Source: an uncultured Opitutia bacterium
Lineage (GTDB): Bacteria > Verrucomicrobiota > Verrucomicrobiia > Opitutales > Opitutaceae
Length of the DNA stretch: 64,000 nt
Reading direction: 5' to 3'
Assembly: GCA_903825285.1 (NCBI GenBank)
Contig: CAIJZY010000038.1
Span: forward strand, 80,863-144,862
In this document: positions 42,232 to 51,144 of the stretch, piece after piece
Layout: every line of letters starts with the position of its first letter
Numbering within the stretch: the stretch's first letter is position 1
Program-made: the position numbers and the translations under genes
The notes under the pieces: model-generated
What the model was told of the DNA's origin: nothing
The model's input: only the letters and a program-made list of their open reading frames with translations
The model's database searches: none

Positions 42232-42870
42232 ATGCCGCTCGCCGATCTCAGGAAAGACTACTCGCTGGCCGGACTCGCCGAGAAGGATCTCGCGCGGGAC
42301 CCGTTCCGGCAGTTTGAGCGGTGGTTCCAGGAGGCGGAGGCCTCGAAGCTCGTCGAGCCGAACGCGATGGTGCTGGCGACGGCGAACCGCGAGGGCCGGC
42401 CCTCGGCGCGCACGGTGCTGCTGAAGGGCGTCGATGGCCGCGGCTTCGTGTTCTACACGAACTACGAGAGCCGCAAGGGCCGCGAGCTCGACGGCAACCC
42501 GCGCGCCTCGCTGGTGTTTCCGTGGTTTCCCTTCGAGCGGCAGGTGATCGTCGAGGGCCCGGTGGCCAAGGTGACCCGCGAGGAGTCGGAGGCGTATTTT
42601 CACAGTCGGCCGCTGCCGAGCCAGCTGGCGACGTGGGCGTCGGCGCAGAGCAGCATCCTGCCCGGCCGCAAGGCGCTGGAGGACGCGATGAAGGTGGCGG
42701 AGAAAAAATACGCCGGCCAGGTCGTGCCGCTGCCGCCCTACTGGGGCGGATTCCGCGTCGCGCCCGAAACCGTGGAGTTCTGGCAGGGCCGGCGCAGCCG
42801 GCTGCACGACCGGCTCCGCTATCGCCGGGCTACCGACGGCAGCTGGTCCGTGGAACGTCTCGCCCCATGA
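42232..42870 (+). CDS. pdxH: Pyridoxamine 5'-phosphate oxidase
   Basis: FMN-dependent oxidation of pyridoxine or pyridoxamine 5'-phosphate to pyridoxal phosphate. The 212-residue protein has RKDYSLAGLAEKDLARDPFR, AMVLATANREGRPSARTVLL, FVFYTNYESRKGRELDGN, SLVFPWFPFERQVIVEGPV and the C-terminal PDXH signature YWGGFRVAPETVEFWQGRR with SRLHDRLRYRR. Its TGA overlaps the ATG of the next gene, a sensor kinase, by four bases. The ATG at 42232 is chosen over a longer form to match the usual N-terminus. Confidence 0.97.
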   Translation: MPLADLRKDYSLAGLAEKDLARDPFRQFERWFQEAEASKLVEPNAMVLATANREGRPSARTVLLKGVDGRGFVFYTNYESRKGRELDGNPRASLVFPWFPFERQVIVEGPVAKVTREESEAYFHSRPLPSQLATWASAQSSILPGRKALEDAMKVAEKKYAGQVVPLPPYWGGFRVAPETVEFWQGRRSRLHDRLRYRRATDGSWSVERLAP

Positions 42871-44420
42871 AACCGGCCTGGCGCCCCGCCGCCCCCGGCC
42901 TGCCTGACTCGCTCCTGGCGGCCGCGCTCCGCGCCGAGGATGAGGGCGTGTACCTCGCACGCTTCACCCGGGGCGCGGAGGGATTGGAGATCGTCTTTGC
43001 GAACGAGACGCTGGGCACGATGGTCGGGCGCACGGCCGCCGCGCTGCAGGGCCACGGGCCGGCCTGGCTGCACGCGGACCGCGCCGACGTCCAGCGGCTC
43101 GCGCGCTGGCGGCGCACGGCGCGTGCCGGGCATCCGCTCACCGGTGAGGGCTACCTGCTGCGCCAGGATGGATCCACGCTGCATGCGGCCTGGACCGTGA
43201 GTGTCATCCCCGCGACCCGCGGACGCGTGACGCACGTGGTGGCCTCCTACCGGGACACGACCGAGAAGCGCCGCCTGCAGGAGGCGCTCATGCATGCGCA
43301 GCGGCTGGATGCCGTCGGCCGCCTGGCGGGCGGCGTGGCACACGACTTCAACAACCTCCTGTCCGTGATCAACGGCTACTGCCAGATCCTCGCCGGCCAG
43401 GTGGCGGACCAGCCGCGGATTCTGAAGGAGGTGGAGGAGATCCACCGGGCCGGCCAGAAGGCCGCCGCCCTGACGCGCCAGCTGCTTGCCTTCGGGCGCC
43501 GGCAGCCGCTGAAGACCCGCGTCATCAATATCAACCGCTTCGTGCGCAGCCAGGCCGAGATCCTCGCGCGCCTCCTCGGCACCGCCGGCCAGCTGGAACT
43601 CGCCCTCGATCCCAACGTCGGCCAGGTGCGCATCGACCCGGCCCAGCTCCAGCAAATCCTGCTCAACCTCACGCTCAACGCCCGCGACGCGCTGCGCCGG
43701 CGCGGGGTGGTCCTCATCCGCACGGCGCGCCGGCGGGTCAAGGCCGGCCTCAACCGCCGGTTCACCGACAACGCCCCCGGCGACTACGTCGGCCTCAGCG
43801 TGGTGGACAACGGCACCGGCATGAGCCCGGAGACGCAGCGCCAGCTGTTCGAGCCGTTCTTCACCACCAAGCCCGAGGGCCAGGGCACGGGGCTCGGCCT
43901 CTCGCTCGTCCACGGCGTGGTCCAGCAGAGCGGCGGCTTCATCACGGTGCGGAGCGAGCTGGGACGGGGTTCGACGTTCGAGGTGATGCTGCCCGAGACG
44001 CGGCTGCGCGAGAGCGCCGCCGACCGCCGCGCGGGCATCGATCCGCTGCCGGCCGCGCGCGGCCATGAACAGGTGCTGCTGGTGGAGGAGGACGAGGTTG
44101 TGCGCAAGATGCTCACCGGGCTCCTGACCGCGTACGGCTACCGCGTGCTGGCGGTGAAGTCGCCCGCCGCCGCGCCCCGCGAGATCCGCCGACTCCCCCA
44201 TCCCGTCGAGCTGCTCATCACCAGTTTTGCCCATGGCGGCGACCAGGTGGCCCGCGCGCTCCACGGCGCCACCCCGGGCCTGCGACTTCTGGTGACCACC
44301 GCGCGCGAGACCACGGCCACGCCAGCCTGGCTGAAGCGGGTCCGCTGGGCGCACCTGCCCAAACCCTATGCGCTGAGCGAGCTCCTGAAGGCGGCACGGG
44401 CGCTGCTGGACGCCGCCTGA
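42867..44420 (+). CDS. PAS-domain hybrid histidine kinase with degenerate receiver domain
   Basis: A 517-residue soluble kinase with no membrane helix. Residues about 20-135 are a PAS/PAC domain (ENETLGTMVGRT-like, ASYRDTTEKRRLQEAL). The dimer/phosphoacceptor helix is GRLAGGVAHDFNNLLSVING (His159). The ATPase domain shows LLNLTLNARDAL, VVDNGTGMSPETQRQLFEPF and GTGLGLSLVHGVVQQSGG. The C-terminal 110 residues fold as a receiver (QVLLVEEDEVVRKML, LPKPYALSELL), but the phospho-acceptor Asp is replaced: the strand reads VELLITSFAHGG with Ser at the usual Asp site. So the receiver is probably a pseudo-domain. It overlaps pdxH by four bases. Confidence 0.9.
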   Translation: MKPAWRPAAPGLPDSLLAAALRAEDEGVYLARFTRGAEGLEIVFANETLGTMVGRTAAALQGHGPAWLHADRADVQRLARWRRTARAGHPLTGEGYLLRQDGSTLHAAWTVSVIPATRGRVTHVVASYRDTTEKRRLQEALMHAQRLDAVGRLAGGVAHDFNNLLSVINGYCQILAGQVADQPRILKEVEEIHRAGQKAAALTRQLLAFGRRQPLKTRVININRFVRSQAEILARLLGTAGQLELALDPNVGQVRIDPAQLQQILLNLTLNARDALRRRGVVLIRTARRRVKAGLNRRFTDNAPGDYVGLSVVDNGTGMSPETQRQLFEPFFTTKPEGQGTGLGLSLVHGVVQQSGGFITVRSELGRGSTFEVMLPETRLRESAADRRAGIDPLPAARGHEQVLLVEEDEVVRKMLTGLLTAYGYRVLAVKSPAAAPREIRRLPHPVELLITSFAHGGDQVARALHGATPGLRLLVTTARETTATPAWLKRVRWAHLPKPYALSELLKAARALLDAA

Positions 44421-44480
44421 GCGCGCCGGCGGCAAAGTGAAATCGCCTCCGGGCTTTCAACTTTCCTCCGGGCGCCTTCA

Positions 44481-45209
44481 ATGGAATCCATGACCCTGGA
44501 AATCCTCCCGCACCGCATCGCGCGCGCCGCCGAGAACATGGCGCTGGATTTCCTCCTGCTGCAGCGGTACCCGCGCCCCGAGGCGCCGCGCTTCCGCCAC
44601 TACGGCTGGCATGGTCCGGCCTTCACCTTCGGCTACGCGCAGAAGATCGCCTTCGTGCGCGGGTCACTGCCGCCGGGCGGTCCCTGGGACCTCTGCCGCC
44701 GTCCGACGGGCGGCGGGATCGTGGACCACCGCGATGACTGGACCTATGCGCTCGTGATTCCCCGCGGCCTGCCGCTGGAGGAACTGCGGGCGACGCAGAG
44801 CTACCGCGAGGTGCATGAATGCCTGGCGGCCGCGCTGCGGGAACAGGGCGTGCCGGCGGTGACCAAGCAGGTTTGCGAGCCGCCGGCGGACGGCGCCGGC
44901 TGCGGACCCAGCGGCGTCTGCTTCCAGCGGGCCGAGCTGTATGACGTCGTGCTCGAGCGCAGCGGCGAGAAGATCGCGGGCGCCGCGCAGAAGCGCAACA
45001 AGCACGGCCTGCTGTGCCAGGGCTCGCTCTGGCGTCCGGCGGTGGGCGCGGTGATCGACTGGGACCGGCTGCATGACGACTTTACCGGCCGGCTCGCGGC
45101 GGCGCTGCAGCTGCCGGCCCAGCCCACGCCGTGGCCCGACCTGAACGAGGACGAGGTCAGCGGCCTGATGGAGCAGTATTCCTCGCCCGAGTGGAACGAG
45201 GCGCGGTGA
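44481..45209 (+). CDS. Lipoate--protein ligase / octanoyltransferase (BPL_LplA) family protein
   Basis: A 242-residue protein with the BPL/LplA catalytic fold. It has CRRPTGGGIVDHRDDWTYAL (lipoyl-AMP loop, R-R-x-[ST]-G-G-G), VCFQRAELYDVVLERSGEKI and the Lys-bearing segment GAAQKRNKHGLLCQGSL, all as in LplA or LipM-like enzymes. An accessory C-terminal domain is absent, so it may be an octanoyl- or lipoyltransferase rather than a full ligase. It is monocistronic, 60 bases after the sensor kinase, and faces the downstream membrane-protein gene. Substrate protein unknown. Confidence 0.85.
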   Translation: MESMTLEILPHRIARAAENMALDFLLLQRYPRPEAPRFRHYGWHGPAFTFGYAQKIAFVRGSLPPGGPWDLCRRPTGGGIVDHRDDWTYALVIPRGLPLEELRATQSYREVHECLAAALREQGVPAVTKQVCEPPADGAGCGPSGVCFQRAELYDVVLERSGEKIAGAAQKRNKHGLLCQGSLWRPAVGAVIDWDRLHDDFTGRLAAALQLPAQPTPWPDLNEDEVSGLMEQYSSPEWNEAR

Positions 45210-45216
45210 TTCGGAG

Positions 45217-46752
45217 TTACTTGCGCGCAGGGATCACCCCGCTGATTCGCACGTGCGCGATGCAGAAGGCCAGGTCCCGGGCATCGGAAGCGGAGCTTTC
45301 CCGGACCGGCGGACGGTCGCTGTGAAACGTCAAAGGTCCGTCGGCGCACGATAGGTTTACAGGCCGCCAGGCTGACCCCAGTGATCCGCGCCAAAGCACC
45401 CGGCCGGCCTGGGTGACCTCGGCCGTGCACGGGGCGAGGCTGCGCAGCTGGAACGACAGGTCCTGCGTGGTGCCGGCGGGGAGCGACACGACGCGCAGCT
45501 CGGCCTCGCCGCCGCTCCACGCCCAGAAGTTGCGGGCGTCGCGCTCGACGCCGAACCAGCCCGAGTGCGTCTGCACCAGCACGGTCGCGGGTTCGGCGCG
45601 GACGGCCGCAAGTTCGACCCCATCGTTGGGCAGCCGGGTGAACTCCAGCAGCCCGGCGGGCACGGTGAGGTTGCCCAGCACCAGGAGCGCGAATCCGGCG
45701 CGGGTGCGGGGCGCGAGGGCGTTGAACGCCAGGTTGAGCGGCAGCAGCACCCGCGTGGCCGCCCCGGGAAATCCCTCCCAGATCGCGGGGCCGAGCAGGA
45801 GCAGCAGGCCGGCGTACCCCACGCCAAAGCGCCACCACGCGCTACCCCACTGCGGCCGAAGCAGCAGCCAGCCGGCCTGCACGGTGAGCGCGACAAAGGC
45901 CAGCAGGGTGGTCCAGCCCAGCCACGCGAGTCCGGGCTGACTGAGTGACGCCAGGGTGGATCGGCCTTTCTCAACCCAGGCGATCCCGGGCAAGTTCAGT
46001 CCAGCCCAGCCGCTGATTCCCGGGCCGACGACCAGCCGGACATAAATCAGCCAGAGCGCCAGCGGCGCGACCACCGCGATGCCGCGCAGCAGCGAGGAAC
46101 GCGCGGAATCACGGATCAGGAGCGGGGCGGAGAGCAGCGATGTTTCCCGGGTCAGTCCGGCGGCCGCGAGGAAACCGACGGCGCCGTTCAGCCGGCCGCG
46201 CTGCACGGCCAGCATGGCCGCCGCGAGCAGCAGCAGCGCCGGCAGGTCGGTCAGCGCGAGGCGCACGCTGGCCAGGGCGCCGGCGGAAAACAGCAGACCG
46301 GCCCAGGCAAGGAAGTCATGGCCGCTGCGCAGCGGGAAGAACGCCCAGAGCAGTCCGGCGAGCGCCAGCCAGCACAGCGGGTTGATCAGCGCATAGGTGT
46401 CGAGCGCCCGGGTTGGGTTGCCGCCCGCCAGCGCCCAGGCCACCCAGCTGGCAAGAATGCGCCGGGCGCGGTAGGGGAGGTTCTCCACGGCCTGCGCCAG
46501 CGCGGGATCCCGCAGGAGCGGGCGGCACGCCAGCTGGGCGTAGTACAGCCCGTCGTAGCCGCCGCTGTAGTGGTTGATGAAGGTCGGGCGCCCGCGAACC
46601 TCCGGCAGCCAGGCGGGGTTGGAATCGTCAAACTGCAGCAGCGTGGTGAAGCCGTAGACCGGGTGATGCAGCCGCGCGAGCCCGAGCAGGAAAAACGCGA
46701 CCAGCAGCACGCCGGCGGCGGGCCAGAGCAGCGGGCGGAGCCGGCGGAGCAT
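45217..46752 (-). CDS. Multi-pass membrane protein, possible GT-C-type glycosyltransferase
   Basis: A 511-residue protein with about ten helices, not firmly identified. The N-terminus has LLWPAAGVLLVAFFLLGLAR followed by a large first loop (STYDGLYYAQLA-like wording, NHYSGGYDGLYYAQLACRP), as in dolichol-phosphate-sugar using GT-C transferases. Helices follow until about residue 390, then a soluble C-terminal domain of about 110 residues (NFWAWSGGEAELRVVSLPAG). It lacks a clear D-D/E loop that would prove catalysis. It begins 22 bases after the end of the EF-hand membrane-protein gene, so both may be co-transcribed. Confidence 0.65.
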   Translation of the reverse strand: MLRRLRPLLWPAAGVLLVAFFLLGLARLHHPVYGFTTLLQFDDSNPAWLPEVRGRPTFINHYSGGYDGLYYAQLACRPLLRDPALAQAVENLPYRARRILASWVAWALAGGNPTRALDTYALINPLCWLALAGLLWAFFPLRSGHDFLAWAGLLFSAGALASVRLALTDLPALLLLAAAMLAVQRGRLNGAVGFLAAAGLTRETSLLSAPLLIRDSARSSLLRGIAVVAPLALWLIYVRLVVGPGISGWAGLNLPGIAWVEKGRSTLASLSQPGLAWLGWTTLLAFVALTVQAGWLLLRPQWGSAWWRFGVGYAGLLLLLGPAIWEGFPGAATRVLLPLNLAFNALAPRTRAGFALLVLGNLTVPAGLLEFTRLPNDGVELAAVRAEPATVLVQTHSGWFGVERDARNFWAWSGGEAELRVVSLPAGTTQDLSFQLRSLAPCTAEVTQAGRVLWRGSLGSAWRPVNLSCADGPLTFHSDRPPVRESSASDARDLAFCIAHVRISGVIPARK

Positions 46753-46774
46753 GATGGGGCCGGCGCGGGGCCGG

Positions 46775-48970
46775 TCAGTTCATGGACTCGGCGGCCGGCG
46801 CCTCCTCGGCACTCACGGACGCGGAGTCGAACGGCCAGAAGCCAAAGATCTTGGCGAGGCCGAGCAGGACCAGCAGGAGAATGACCACGGCGAGCAGCGT
46901 CCGGCGTCCACCCTTCTTTTCCGCGTACGGATCGTGAAGCGACCGGTGGGAGCCGGCGGGAAGCTCGGCGCGGGCGGTGAGGGCGGTGCCGAGGGGGATA
47001 TTGATCTGGACGCGGCCGTTGATGGCCCAGCCGTTGGCGTCGAGGATGGGGCCGAGGTTGCGCTGGCGCAGCTTGAGCCAGGCGATGATGACCGCCGGGA
47101 GCGAGATGAGCAGCATCAGTGAGAGCAGGACCAGCGGCAGCTGCCACGGGGCGAGCCGGGCGAGTCCGGTGGCGAGGGTGGCGAGGGCACCCCCGATGGC
47201 GCCGACCGCCACGCCGAGGGCGGCGACGGTGCCGATGTCGATCTTGCGCGGCGCGGCCTTGGCCTGGTCCGCTTGGGTGGCCCCTTCCGCGTTGGCGGCC
47301 AGCTTGGCGCTGGCCTCGGCGTCGGCCGCCGCGGCGCGTTTGGCGACCTGCTCCTCGATCAGGCGGACAAATTTCTTATAGGGGGACCAGAACGCCTGCC
47401 GCAGGCTGATGGGGTTGTCGATGATCCGGATGATCGTCGCGTCCCAGTCGCGTCCCTTGCGGTCGTAGAACAGGCCGTTGCGGCCGGTGGCGAGGAAGTC
47501 GCTGTCGCCCTGGGTCACGCAAGCCGCAATCTTCATCGTCTCGCCGCTGGCGCGCCGGCACTCCACGTAGGCGATGTAGGCCTTGCTCCCGCTGGCCAGC
47601 AGCGCGTGGGCCGCGGGGTCGTCCACCCGGATGCAGAGCTCGCAGGAGCGGCTGTCCACGAAGAGCGTGCCGACCTGAAAGACGGCGAGGCGGTCGGGCG
47701 AGTAAAAGTCGGCGAAGTTGACGAAATTATGGAGCAGCGCCCGCAGGTCGCGGTGATAGCGCACCAGGCGGTCGACCGCGCTGATGGCGTTGAACTCGGG
47801 CTCCAGTGCGCGGTCCTGCGCGATGAGGCCGGCCAGCACGGCGCGGCCGCGGCCATCGAGCAGCTCGCGGACGCGCGCCACGCCGAGCTTTTCCACGGCG
47901 CCGCCGGCTTTGGCCGCAAGCCAGGCCTCGTAGGCGCCGAAGTGGGACTGCAGCGAGGCCCAGTCCGCCTCGGTGAGTTCCGTGTGGCCGGCTCCGAGCA
48001 GAGGGGTGACGACCGTTGCGTGCAGCGTCGCGAGCGCGGCGGACCAGGCGGGGTTCGTGCCCTCGAGCAGGGGCAGCGGCCGGCGGGCCTCGATCCGCGC
48101 GAGCGGGAAGCCGGCGACCTCCTCCGTGGTGATCTTCAGGTCCCTCGCGGCAAGCGCGAGGTATTCGGATTCCTGGCGGTTCAGCGCGGCGAGCGCGCGG
48201 GCGTCAAAGGCGGCGAGCCGGCAGCGGGCAAAATAATCCTCCACCTTCGCCCGCACGGCGAGGATCGCGGCACAGGCCGCGCCGGTGGTGTCGCCCAGTA
48301 CGGCGAGGCCCGCGGCCGCGCCCTGTTCGACCCAGGCGACGTACGCGGCGAGGGCGAGGTAGAACTCCTCAGCCTTCGCCGCCGTGATGCCGATCGAGCC
48401 GTTGCGGTCGGCCACGCCGCCCAGGCAGGTGATGATGTCGCGGATCAGCGCCTGTGCGTCCGCATCCGTGGTGGCCTCGGGCGGGATGACCCCGTCGCCA
48501 TTGAGCGCGCTGGCGGAGAAGATGCGGGCGACATCCGCGGTGGCCTCGACCGGGATCGCGGGGTCCCCCGCCCGGCCGAGGTTGGTGAGAATCTGCCGGG
48601 CGGCGGAGAGCAGGACGCGACCATCGGGCGTAGCGTCATTGATCGCAGCGAGCGGCAGCGCGTCGGCGCCACGCAGGAGGACGGCGGGGTCCTTGAGGCG
48701 GGCGGTGGCCCATTGCACCGCCGCGATGAGCTCCGGAACACGGATCCGTCCGTCGCCGTCGGAATCGATGAGGGCGAGGGTTTTTTCGTCGAGTTCGATG
48801 CCCTTGACGGGGCAGGAAAGCGCCACCCACAGCTTCGGGTCGAGCTGATCGAGCGCCAGTAGGTCGGCAGCCGTGGTGAGGGCAACCTGATCGAGGCCGC
48901 CAGTGCGGAAAAACTTCCAGGTGTGGCGAGACGAGGCGGCGGCGGTCAGAAGCGGGGGATTTTGGCTCAC
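46775..48970 (-). CDS. Large conserved protein with EF-hand and C-terminal membrane helices
   Basis: A 731-residue protein not recognised. One EF-hand loop, DSDGDGRIRVPE, is near residue 70, and NGDGVIPPEATTD near 155 looks like a second, imperfect loop. The middle is a long soluble region rich in Ala (e.g. RVRELLDGRGRAVLAGLIAQ, NFADFYSPDRLAVFQVGTLF). The C-terminus has helices at about 590-615 (ALGVAVGAIGGALATLATGL), 620-645 (LPLVLLSLMLLISLPAVII) and 700-715. A GTG at 48970 is used instead of a TTG at 48976. It may be a calcium-linked envelope protein; function unknown. Confidence 0.72.
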   Translation of the reverse strand: MSQNPPLLTAAASSRHTWKFFRTGGLDQVALTTAADLLALDQLDPKLWVALSCPVKGIELDEKTLALIDSDGDGRIRVPELIAAVQWATARLKDPAVLLRGADALPLAAINDATPDGRVLLSAARQILTNLGRAGDPAIPVEATADVARIFSASALNGDGVIPPEATTDADAQALIRDIITCLGGVADRNGSIGITAAKAEEFYLALAAYVAWVEQGAAAGLAVLGDTTGAACAAILAVRAKVEDYFARCRLAAFDARALAALNRQESEYLALAARDLKITTEEVAGFPLARIEARRPLPLLEGTNPAWSAALATLHATVVTPLLGAGHTELTEADWASLQSHFGAYEAWLAAKAGGAVEKLGVARVRELLDGRGRAVLAGLIAQDRALEPEFNAISAVDRLVRYHRDLRALLHNFVNFADFYSPDRLAVFQVGTLFVDSRSCELCIRVDDPAAHALLASGSKAYIAYVECRRASGETMKIAACVTQGDSDFLATGRNGLFYDRKGRDWDATIIRIIDNPISLRQAFWSPYKKFVRLIEEQVAKRAAAADAEASAKLAANAEGATQADQAKAAPRKIDIGTVAALGVAVGAIGGALATLATGLARLAPWQLPLVLLSLMLLISLPAVIIAWLKLRQRNLGPILDANGWAINGRVQINIPLGTALTARAELPAGSHRSLHDPYAEKKGGRRTLLAVVILLLVLLGLAKIFGFWPFDSASVSAEEAPAAESMN

Positions 48971-49026
48971 GCCCAACGCGGTAGCAGAACCAACTGTTTT
49001 GGCAACTCAGGGAACCGGCGGTCGCG

Positions 49027-49662
49027 TCAGATTCCCTCGCGGCAGATTTCCTCGTAGATTTTGAAATCCAGCTCGTTCAACGCCGCGATCCGGCGCCGCG
49101 TCCGGGCATCGACGTCGTAGCGATCGGTCGTGCGGGCGGGATTGCAGTTTTCCCGGGGGACCGGGACCGCGGGGAAGCCGAACTGCTCGCGAAACCGGAC
49201 GAGGGAGGCGTCGAACTGCTCGGTGTGGCCGATGAAGGCAAATTCCCGGGGACGCTTGCCGCCCATGAACCGGGCGATTTCGTTGCGCATCAGGTCGAGT
49301 TCAGCGAATTGAATCAGGGAAAGGCGCTGCTCGTGCAGCTGGCGGCTGATGGGATTGTTCCAGTCCGGGTCGCGCAGGCGGTGATAGTACGAGGAAATCA
49401 CGCGTTCAACGGGATCACGCACCCAGGTGATCAGTTTTGCCTGGGGAAACTGCGGCAGCAGCGCCTCAGGGGGAAAATGTCCATGGATGCAGCGCACGTT
49501 GTCCGGCACAGCTGGGACGACCTGTCCGCGGGCATCCGTACAATGCCAGTACTTCTGGAGAAAATCCTCCTGAAACAGCTGGGCCAGCACCTGCCGGAAG
49601 CTCACGCCCGCAGTCTTGGGAATGTGAATACTCAACAGCATCTGGGAGGTCACGGCGACCAT
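49027..49662 (-). CDS. Sulfotransferase-family protein
   Basis: A 211-residue P-loop-like sulfotransferase. The 5'-phosphosulfate-binding loop is LLSIHIPKTAGVSFRQVLAQ, and the 3'-phosphate-binding motif is WVRDPVERVISSYYHRL (R-x-x-x-S). GHTEQFDASLVRFREQFG follows. This Sulfotransfer_2-like group modifies sugars or peptides with PAPS. An alternative ATG at 49641 gives MLLSIHIP. The gene and flanks look poorer in GC than the neighbours, so it may have been acquired by transfer. It is monocistronic; substrate unknown. Confidence 0.85.
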   Translation of the reverse strand: MVAVTSQMLLSIHIPKTAGVSFRQVLAQLFQEDFLQKYWHCTDARGQVVPAVPDNVRCIHGHFPPEALLPQFPQAKLITWVRDPVERVISSYYHRLRDPDWNNPISRQLHEQRLSLIQFAELDLMRNEIARFMGGKRPREFAFIGHTEQFDASLVRFREQFGFPAVPVPRENCNPARTTDRYDVDARTRRRIAALNELDFKIYEEICREGI

Positions 49663-49818
49663 ATGACAATCGGGCTGATGAAGTTCGCCAGTGTGACGTC
49701 AGAAATTTCCCAAAAAAACACCGGCGTGATGAAACTCCGGTAAATCACCCAGCCCGGCGTACCTTTAATTAGGTAAGCGCCCCCCGGTGACCGCAGGTGT
49801 CGGCGGCCTGGTCCCGCG

Positions 49819-51057
49819 TCACTGCCCCCGCACCAGCGTCAGCACGCACTCGAGATGGCGCGTCTGCGGAAAGAGGTCGAAAGGCTGGACCGCGGACAAG
49901 GTGTAGCCGGCGGCGAGGAATCCCTTCAGGTCGCGCATCTGCGTGGCGGGATCGCACGAGACATAGACCACGACCCGCGGGCCGAAGGCGAAGAGCTGGG
50001 TCAGGAAGGACTCGTCGCAGCCCTTGCGCGGCGGGTCGATGATGACGGCTGTGTCGCCGGGCGGGAAGGTCAGGCCCTGGAAGATGGCGGCGGCGTCCCC
50101 GGCCAGGAACGTGACGTTGGTCAGGCCGTTGGCCGCTGCGTTTTCCCGGGCGAAGGTGATGCTGCTCGCGCTCAGCTCGATGCCGGCGACCGCGGTGAAC
50201 GCCGGGGCGGCGGTGAGGGCGAACAGCCCGCTGCCGCAGTATGCGTCAACCAGGAAGCGGGCCCCGCTGGCGGCGGCCTGCGCCCGCACATACTGGGTGA
50301 AGGCCGGCAGGATGAACGGATTGTTCTGGAAAAAGTCCCGCGCGAGGAAGCGCAGCTTCAGTGGGCCGACGGTCTCGGTGATGACCGCGTCGTAGTCCGT
50401 GGTGACCTCGCCGCTGGCCTCGCGCAGCAGCAGCGTGGCGCCGCGCACGTACTCGGCGCGGCGGGACTGGACCTCGGCCCGGACGGTGGTGAGGCGCGTG
50501 TTGATGGCAGGCGTGGCGATGGGGCAGTGCGGCACGTCCACGATATCGAAGCGCGTCCCCTGCCGGAGGAAGCCGACCGGGAGCGGCTGGCCCTCGCGGG
50601 GCGCGTGGAAGTGCGGGGTGATCTTCGAGCGGTAGCCCAGCTCGCGCGGCGAGGCGATGACCGGGGCGACGGGAAACTCGACGCCCGCGAGGTGCGGGAG
50701 CAGCTCGGCGACCTGGCGCTGCTTCCACGCCAGCTGGTCGGCATAGGCGAGGTGCTGGTACTGGCAGCCGCCGCAGCGCCCGAAGAGCGGACAGGCCGGC
50801 GCGACGCGGCCCGGCGCCGGGGTCAGCACCTCCAGCAGGTCCGCCTCGGAGAAATTCTTGTGGTTGCGGAAAACCCGGACCCGGACCCGCTCGCCCGGCA
50901 GGGCAAACGGCACCATGACCACCCACTTGGCCTCCGTCTCGCCCGGCAGGGCCACGCGGCCGAGGCCGGAACCCAGGTTGGTCAGCGTGGCGATGTCCAG
51001 TTCGAGCTCGGTGTGATACGCGAACGGCAGGTCGTTGGATTTTTTCTTCTTCGCCAC
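49819..51057 (-). CDS. TrmA/RlmD-family class I SAM-dependent uracil-C5 RNA methyltransferase
   Basis: Methylates C5 of a uridine in 23S rRNA or tRNA. The 412-residue protein begins with a TRAM-like domain (ELDIATLTNLGSGLGRVALP), then an iron-sulfur cluster motif (CPLFGRCGGCQYQHLAYADQ), SAM motif LVDAYCGSGLFAL, DPPRKGCDESFL and YVSCDPATQMRDLKGFL with the catalytic Cys. Whether it modifies rRNA U1939/U747 or tRNA U54 cannot be decided here. A GTG at 51057 is used; it lies within one arm of an intergenic inverted repeat. It is divergent from the TrmH-type methyltransferase gene. Confidence 0.93.
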   Translation of the reverse strand: MAKKKKSNDLPFAYHTELELDIATLTNLGSGLGRVALPGETEAKWVVMVPFALPGERVRVRVFRNHKNFSEADLLEVLTPAPGRVAPACPLFGRCGGCQYQHLAYADQLAWKQRQVAELLPHLAGVEFPVAPVIASPRELGYRSKITPHFHAPREGQPLPVGFLRQGTRFDIVDVPHCPIATPAINTRLTTVRAEVQSRRAEYVRGATLLLREASGEVTTDYDAVITETVGPLKLRFLARDFFQNNPFILPAFTQYVRAQAAASGARFLVDAYCGSGLFALTAAPAFTAVAGIELSASSITFARENAAANGLTNVTFLAGDAAAIFQGLTFPPGDTAVIIDPPRKGCDESFLTQLFAFGPRVVVYVSCDPATQMRDLKGFLAAGYTLSAVQPFDLFPQTRHLECVLTLVRGQ

Positions 51058-51130
51058 GAAGGACACCAAACACACGAAAGACGCGGAAATCGAAGGGTAT
51101 TTTTATTTCGTGTGTTTCGGGGATTTCGTG
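51055..51130. repeat. Long inverted repeat between two divergent methyltransferase genes
   Basis: Left arm 51055-51079 (CACGAAGGACACCAAACACA, then CGAAA) pairs with right arm 51106-51130 (TTTCGTGTGTTTCGGGGATT, then TCGTG), 25 bases each with about five or six mismatches and a 26-base loop. The CACGAAG wording matches the repeats at 8145 and 34361. Being between divergent starts, it could affect both promoters. Confidence 0.65.
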
Positions 51131-51144
51131 ATGACTCAGGGCCG

